From contig SOJT01000077.1 of assembly GCA_004376485.1 (NCBI GenBank), forward strand, positions 1-10,724: 10,724 nucleotides of DNA, in the 5' to 3' direction. The stretch is from Candidatus Aerophobota bacterium. GTDB lineage: Bacteria > Aerophobota > Aerophobia > Aerophobales > AE-B3A. Both the position numbers and the translations under genes were made by a program. The notes beneath the pieces were generated by a model that was not told the DNA's origin, searched no databases, and saw nothing but the letters and a program-made list of their open reading frames with translations. Positions 7,190-10,724 of the stretch are shown in pieces (position 1 is the first letter of the stretch; every line of letters begins with the position of its first letter).

Positions 7190-8883
7190 TTCTCATCCTC
7201 AGGTAAAACATTCATATAGGGTAGAGCCCTTCTTATGATCCTGCCAAAAACAGGAGCGGCAATCTCTCCACCCCAGTAAGCTCCCGTAGGCTCCTTAATA
7301 ATCACAATGCCGGCAACCTTGGGAGAACCTACGGGAGCAAAACCCATAAAGGAGGAGATATATCTTCCTTCAGCATAACCTCGAGCTCCAGAAAGGGGAA
7401 TCTGCGCTGTTCCCGTTTTCCCTCCTACGAAATACCCAGAGACACCAGCTCTCTCTCCTGTTCCTCCAGCCACCACGCCTTTTAAGAACTCTCGCAGCAT
7501 GCTGGAAGTGGAATCAGAGATAATCGTCCTTACCAGGTGGGAATTATTCTTCTTGATGACTCTTCCCCCTGGCTCAAGAATAGCTCTTACCACATAAGGC
7601 CTGAGAAGCTTTCCCCCATTAATGGCTGCAGATAGAAAGGTAACCATCTGCAGGGGAGTAACAGCTATTCCATGGCCGATGGCTATGCAGGGGGGGTCGG
7701 TCAAAGACCAGGAGGAGGAGGGTCGGGCAATCCCCTTCTCTTCCCCGGGAAGATCTACCCCGGTTCTGGTACCAAATCCGAAGTGCTTAATGTATTGAAA
7801 AAAAATGTCATTGTTTATCCGGCTGGCCAGCTTGATCATCCCTATATCGGAAGAATGTTGAACTATCGTGTAAAAATCGAGGTCGGTATTGAATTCCTTC
7901 CAGTCATGGAAGATGTGATCAGCTATCCTCAGAGTGTTCTCACAGAAGATCCTCTCCTTCATATCCACCAGATTCTCTTCCAGCAGGACAGACGCCGTAG
8001 CCACCTTAAAAGTGGAACCTGGCTCATAGATCGATTGGATCAGATGGTTCTTTTGAGCTGAAGCAGGATAGTCCCCGTAATGGTTTGGATCATAGCTGGG
8101 TCTTCGGGAAAGAGCAAGAATTTCCCCGGTGTGAGGATCCATAAATAATGCCTCTACCGATTTCGCCTGGGTCTCTTTCAAGGCTATCGCCAGTTCCTCT
8201 TCCACAATAGACTGAATCACACTATCAATAGTAAGCACTAGATCTTTCCCGGGAACTAGAGTCTGGAGAATCTCTCTGGCAAAGGGGATCTCATAACCGA
8301 GGGCATCTCTCCTGATCCAAAAATGACCTCTCTGCCCTTTTAGCTCATTATCATAAGAAAACTCTACCCCGGCCAGACCCTGATTGTCCACTCCCACAAA
8401 GCCAAGAACATGAGATGCCAGTTCCTTTTGGGGATAAAATCTGTTGCTTTCCTCTACAAAGCCTATCCCTTCAAGATTCAGATTTTCAATTTGTTTCTTC
8501 TGAGACAAAGGTAATTTTCTCTTTAGCCAGACAAAAATTTGCTTCTGCTCAAGTTTATTCCTGAGGAGAGAAGATTTCGTCTTCACCAGAGGTGCTAAGA
8601 GTGTGGCTACCTGTTTGGGATTAGATATTTTTTTGGGACGGGCATAAAGAGAATAGGAGGGAATATTGATAGCTAGTTTCTGCAGATTTCGATCGTAAAT
8701 AGTTCCTCTTTTTGGCGCAACCTCAATCTTTCTTATTTGCTCCCCGCGGGCTTGCTCAGAAAATTCGGCGTGCTGGACAATCTGCAGCCAATAAAGACGA
8801 GCCTCCACCACCATAAAGGCAAAAAATATAGCCAGAAAGGGTAAATAAATATGAATCCTACCAGAATTTTCCCTGTTCAACAT
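7171..8883 (-). CDS. ftsI: Septal transpeptidase FtsI (class B penicillin-binding protein)
   Basis: A 570-residue membrane-anchored transpeptidase that crosslinks septal peptidoglycan, partner of FtsW. One membrane anchor lies at about residues 12-33, followed by the dimerisation-domain motif KRGTIYDRN (58-66). The transpeptidase domain has SxxK as STFK (290-293, nucleophile Ser290) within YEPGSTFKVA, and KTG as GGKTGTAQ (487-494). The second motif, normally SxN in HSSNIG, reads SSD here (344-346, in HSSDIGMIK), a notable change though the rest of the block is canonical. There is no C-terminal PASTA domain. Length is typical of FtsI. The first 26 bases overlap ftsL, with no clear ribosome binding site, so coupling to ftsL is likely. 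The stop overlaps murE. Identity as FtsI rather than elongation PBP2 rests on the dcw position and the HSSxIGMIK block. Confidence 0.94.
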   Translation of the reverse strand: MLNRENSGRIHIYLPFLAIFFAFMVVEARLYWLQIVQHAEFSEQARGEQIRKIEVAPKRGTIYDRNLQKLAINIPSYSLYARPKKISNPKQVATLLAPLVKTKSSLLRNKLEQKQIFVWLKRKLPLSQKKQIENLNLEGIGFVEESNRFYPQKELASHVLGFVGVDNQGLAGVEFSYDNELKGQRGHFWIRRDALGYEIPFAREILQTLVPGKDLVLTIDSVIQSIVEEELAIALKETQAKSVEALFMDPHTGEILALSRRPSYDPNHYGDYPASAQKNHLIQSIYEPGSTFKVATASVLLEENLVDMKERIFCENTLRIADHIFHDWKEFNTDLDFYTIVQHSSDIGMIKLASRINNDIFFQYIKHFGFGTRTGVDLPGEEKGIARPSSSWSLTDPPCIAIGHGIAVTPLQMVTFLSAAINGGKLLRPYVVRAILEPGGRVIKKNNSHLVRTIISDSTSSMLREFLKGVVAGGTGERAGVSGYFVGGKTGTAQIPLSGARGYAEGRYISSFMGFAPVGSPKVAGIVIIKEPTGAYWGGEIAAPVFGRIIRRALPYMNVLPEDEKWVKVS

Positions 8884-9229
8884 CTGCCAATTCTTCGCTA
8901 CTGAACATCTCCTTTATTCCCTTCCAGATTCTGAAAGGGAAGGGTATGGATTTGCTTTCCCTATGAAGGAGATCTTCTCTTATGAATCTCATCTCCTGGG
9001 GACTGCCCAGGCCGAGGTCCCCCCGGGCTCGGCTCTCCAATGACCTTAAAGAAAGAGAGGAAGAGAGTTTCTGTTTCAGATGTCCGTTCTCTTTCTCCAG
9101 GTTTTTCCGGGTGCTTTGTAGCTTCTGCAAAGTATAGCTGGTTTTCACCAGTTCCATGTTTCGATAGATCTCTATCCCTACCAGACAAAAAAGGAAGACT
9201 ATAACCGCTGCCATCCACTTCATTGCCAT
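8858..9229 (-). CDS. ftsL: Cell division protein FtsL
   Basis: A 123-residue bitopic membrane protein: a short cytoplasmic start, one membrane helix at about residues 5-22, then a heptad-like coiled coil at about 25-58 rich in Leu, Lys and Glu. The stretch LESRARGDLGLGSPQE (64-79) is the family's C-terminal signature, close to the (I/L)E-RAR-LG-- pattern of other FtsL proteins. FtsL forms a complex with FtsB and FtsQ in the periplasm and activates FtsWI. Primary sequence is poorly conserved, so the place between rsmH and ftsI is an important part of the call. Start choice is uncertain by two codons: AGAAGG lies directly against the ATG at 9229 but five to six bases before the ATG at 9223, which may be the true start. 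It begins eight bases after rsmH ends and overlaps ftsI by 26 bases. Confidence 0.88.
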   Translation of the reverse strand: MAMKWMAAVIVFLFCLVGIEIYRNMELVKTSYTLQKLQSTRKNLEKENGHLKQKLSSSLSLRSLESRARGDLGLGSPQEMRFIREDLLHRESKSIPFPFRIWKGIKEMFSSEELADVEQGKFW

Positions 9230-9237
9230 CCTTCTCT

Positions 9238-10128
9238 CTACCCTACCTCGGCACTCCGTAGCTTTGCCGAGCGAGCCCGGGGGTTTTTCCTTATCTCCTC
9301 TTGAGAAGGTTTTACTACCTTCTTGGTAAGAATTCTAATCCCTCTGCCGCTCCTCTTTTTGAACTCCTCTTTGACAATTCTATCTTCCAGAGAGTGGTAA
9401 CTAATAACACAGATTCTACCTTTCCTTCTTACCAGATTAAAGGAGGCCGAGAGACTCTCCCTTATATTCTCCAGCTCCTGGTTAACCTGGATCCTGAGAG
9501 CTTGAAAAATCCTGGTAGCAAAATGAATCTTGCCTTTTGTTCTCACCCCGGCGGGGATAGCTTTTTCTATTACTCTAACCAAATCTGAAGTTGTTTCAAT
9601 AGGGTGTATCCTTCTCTCTCGCACTAGAAACTCAGCAACTCGCTTAGCCCATCTCTCCTGGCCTAACCGGAAAAAGATGTCCCCAAGTTCCCCGGCTGAA
9701 AGCTGCTTTACGAGATGAGCGGCTGTAAGAAACTCACCTCTATCCATCCTCATATCTAAGGGACCATCATACCGAAAGCTGAATCCCCGCCCGGGATTAT
9801 CTAGCTGGATGGTGGATAGACCGAGATCATAGAGAACACCATCTACCTTCTCTATACCTTCCTCTGCAAGAATTACAGAAAGATCCCTGAAATTTCCTTT
9901 CCTTAAGCTAATCTGCCCCGCATAGCTTTTGAGTTCAGCTCGGGCGATTTTGAGAGCCTCTTCGTCCCGGTCTATCCCCAGAATCTTAACCTTTCCCTTC
10001 AGCTTCTCAAGGATAACCTTACTATGGCCTCCTCCTCCTACAGTGCAATCTACATAAATATTCCCCTCTTCAGGATGAAGCCAGGAAAGGACTTCTTGAA
10101 CCATTACCGGGATATGAGAAGATGTCAT
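9238..10128 (-). CDS. rsmH: 16S rRNA (cytosine-1402-N4)-methyltransferase RsmH (MraW)
   Basis: A 296-residue SAM-dependent methyltransferase that modifies C1402 of 16S rRNA in the decoding centre. The SAM-binding loop is DCTVGGGGHS (27-36) followed by GIDRD (51-55). Family motifs follow: YDLGLSTIQLD (100-110), RGFSF (114-118), DGPLDMRMD (121-129), FATRIFQALRIQVNQEL (203-219), VISYHSLEDRIVK (241-253) and the basic C-terminal NPRARSAKLR (282-291). Length is close to the usual 300-315. The start codon forms an ATGA overlap with the mraZ stop, a standard coupling arrangement, with GTGGGG just upstream as a modest ribosome binding site. It stands in its usual second place in the dcw cluster. All expected motifs look intact. 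Confidence 0.97.
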   Translation of the reverse strand: MTSSHIPVMVQEVLSWLHPEEGNIYVDCTVGGGGHSKVILEKLKGKVKILGIDRDEEALKIARAELKSYAGQISLRKGNFRDLSVILAEEGIEKVDGVLYDLGLSTIQLDNPGRGFSFRYDGPLDMRMDRGEFLTAAHLVKQLSAGELGDIFFRLGQERWAKRVAEFLVRERRIHPIETTSDLVRVIEKAIPAGVRTKGKIHFATRIFQALRIQVNQELENIRESLSASFNLVRRKGRICVISYHSLEDRIVKEEFKKRSGRGIRILTKKVVKPSQEEIRKNPRARSAKLRSAEVG

Positions 10129-10565
10129 ATCCCCACATCCATAACCCTCTCCGAAAGCTCTTCATAGATGGAGCGTTTTTCCTGATAATATTTCTCCCAC
10201 ATATCCTCAGCCCAGATTTCTATCTTATTAAAGGCCCCTATGATGGTAACTTTCTCATCAATCCCGGCAAAATCCTTCAGGGATTGAGGCAGGGTGATTC
10301 TGGCCTGAGGATCGAGCCTCACTGGATGGGCTCCGGAGAAGAGAAGTCTGAGGAAAGCCCGAGTATTTGATTGACTGGTGGAGAGATTCTTTAAATTTTT
10401 TCCCAGGTTCTTCCACTCCGAGAGAGGATAGAGGAATAGACTCCTATCCAATCCCCGGGTAAGGATAAATTCCCCATCTCCTTTCTTTAACTGTTGGCGC
10501 AAAGAAGATGGAATAATCAGGCGGTTCTTCTCGTCCAGGGAGTGGTGGTATTCCCCCATCAGCAT
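10125..10565 (-). CDS. mraZ: Transcriptional regulator MraZ
   Basis: A 146-residue DNA-binding protein with two SpoVT-AbrB-type half-domains. The paired DxxxR motifs are visible as DEKNRLIIP (11-19) and LDPQARITLP (84-93); Asn14 replaces the more usual Gly in the first. MraZ forms a ring-shaped oligomer that binds tandem operator repeats before its own gene, and it represses the dcw operon in E. coli. A longer frame opens at a GTG at 10610, but that codon lies inside the operator repeats, has no ribosome binding site, and its extra 15 residues do not belong to the family. The ATG at 10565 has GGGAGG six bases upstream and gives the family N-terminus MLMGEYHHSLD. It is the first gene of the operon and overlaps rsmH by four bases. 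Confidence 0.96.
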   Translation of the reverse strand: MLMGEYHHSLDEKNRLIIPSSLRQQLKKGDGEFILTRGLDRSLFLYPLSEWKNLGKNLKNLSTSQSNTRAFLRLLFSGAHPVRLDPQARITLPQSLKDFAGIDEKVTIIGAFNKIEIWAEDMWEKYYQEKRSIYEELSERVMDVGI

Positions 10566-10571
10566 CTTCTT

Positions 10572-10577
10572 CCTCCC
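10572..10577 (-). promoter_or_regulatory. Ribosome binding site fixing the mraZ start
   Basis: GGGAGG on the minus strand lies six bases before the ATG at 10563-10565. It decides the start in favour of the 146-residue form over the upstream GTG at 10610, which lacks any such site. Confidence 0.85.
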
Positions 10578-10593
10578 GTTGGCTGCATAATGC

Positions 10594-10623
10594 CTTCCAC
10601 TTTCTACCACTTTCCTCCACTAT
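10594..10623 (-). promoter_or_regulatory. MraZ operator: three tandem 10-base boxes
   Basis: Read on the minus strand, three direct repeats follow without gaps: ATAGTGGAGG (10614-10623), AAAGTGGTAG (10604-10613) and AAAGTGGAAG (10594-10603). The invariant core GTGG recurs at exactly 10 bases, one helical turn, so all boxes face the same side. Known MraZ sites are tandem TGGGN repeats at 10-base period in E. coli and AAAGTG-type repeats in Mollicutes; these boxes resemble both. They overlap the -10 element and the expected start of transcription, which fits repression of the operon by its own product. Assignment to MraZ is inference from motif, spacing and position before mraZ. Confidence 0.85.
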
Positions 10624-10649
10624 TTTACAACATAAAAAATAACTGTCAA
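10622..10649 (-). promoter_or_regulatory. Main promoter of the dcw operon
   Basis: On the minus strand TTGACA (10644-10649) is a perfect -35 and TAAAAT (10622-10627) matches five of six -10 bases, with a T-rich 16-base spacer. Transcription should start near 10614-10616, about 50 bases before the mraZ ATG and inside the MraZ boxes. No other promoter of similar quality is seen before the genes down to ftsW, so this probably drives the whole run. Confidence 0.75.
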
Positions 10650-10711
10650 GTGCAAGAAATTGTTAGATGAGAGGGCGGGGATCAATGAAATTAAGTAAAC
10701 ATAGACATTAT

Positions 10712-10717
10712 GGGAGG
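10712..10717 (+). promoter_or_regulatory. Possible ribosome binding site of a divergent gene beyond the edge
   Basis: GGGAGG lies seven bases from the right end of the window on the plus strand. The ATG directly after it (10718) is too close to be served by it, so a start just outside the window is the more natural reading. Seen from seven further bases only, this is weak evidence for a gene divergent from mraZ. Confidence 0.25.
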
Positions 10718-10724
10718 ATGAGCA

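Noticed and set aside
9372..9405. Plus-strand TTGACA inside rsmH as an antisense promoter
   Set aside because: No acceptable -10 hexamer at 16-18 bases; the downstream TGGTAA-like stretch is a poor match. It is explained by rsmH coding sequence.
10566..10610. N-terminal extension of MraZ from a GTG at 10610
   Set aside because: The codon lies inside the operator repeats and near the predicted transcript start, has no ribosome binding site, and the added residues precede the conserved family N-terminus. GGGAGG before 10565 sets the start there.
1..10724. Search for mobile elements, CRISPR arrays, tRNA or rRNA genes and a novel multi-gene system
   Set aside because: No inverted-repeat-bounded transposase, no spaced repeat array beyond the MraZ boxes, no recognisable stable RNA, and all ten genes belong to known families in a normal order.

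Overview
This window is a bacterial division and cell-wall (dcw) cluster. Nine genes on the minus strand fill almost all of it. Read in the direction of transcription (right to left) they are mraZ, rsmH (mraW), ftsL, ftsI, murE, murF, mraY, murD and ftsW. A tenth gene, a small single-RRM RNA-binding protein, lies convergently on the plus strand at the left end. The organism is a bacterium with moderate base composition. Its MurE carries the DNPR signature that selects meso-diaminopimelate, so the peptidoglycan is of the meso-DAP type seen in most diderms. I cannot fix the phylum from sequence reading alone. RRM proteins of this kind occur in cyanobacteria and several other, mostly diderm, lineages, but the dcw proteins are too conserved to place by eye.

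Right end (about 10566-10724): this is the control region of the operon. A TTGACA / TAAAAT promoter with a 16-base spacer is followed by three direct repeats of AAAGTGGNAG at exactly 10-base period, which overlap the -10 element and the expected transcription start. They match the known form of MraZ operators, so the operon is very probably autorepressed by its own first gene product. A strong Shine-Dalgarno site at 10572-10577 fixes the mraZ start at 10565. At the very edge a plus-strand GGGAGG may be the ribosome binding site of a divergent gene lying outside the window.

Middle (741-10565): the genes are tightly packed. There are overlaps of 4 bases (mraZ/rsmH), 26 (ftsL/ftsI), 4 or 19 (ftsI/murE, depending on start), 28 (murF/mraY) and 17 (murD/ftsW), and gaps of 8 (rsmH/ftsL) and 10 (mraY/murD). 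The only sizeable gap is 55 bases between murE and murF, where a possible secondary promoter sits. MurE, MurF and MurD act on the UDP-MurNAc-peptide, MraY moves it onto the lipid carrier, and FtsW (glycosyltransferase), FtsI (transpeptidase) and FtsL (scaffold) polymerise and crosslink it at the septum. RsmH methylates 16S rRNA and MraZ regulates. MurC, MurG, MurB, Ddl, FtsQ, FtsA and FtsZ, which often follow ftsW, are absent here: the cluster stops at ftsW.

Left end (1-740): a perfect-consensus sigma-70-type promoter (TTGACA, 16 bases, TATAAT) drives a leader of about 210 bases, then the RRM gene with a strong ribosome binding site. The leader can fold into a long-range stem with a side hairpin and also holds a 36-codon open frame, so it is the least explained part of the window. 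Between the two convergent units lies a 13-position hairpin (615-644) that may serve as a shared terminator.

I see no mobile element, CRISPR array, tRNA or rRNA, and no clear sign of an undescribed multi-gene system. The points most worth following are the RRM leader, the MraZ boxes, an Asn-to-Asp change in the second catalytic motif of FtsI, and a His-His in MurF where Gly-Arg is usual.
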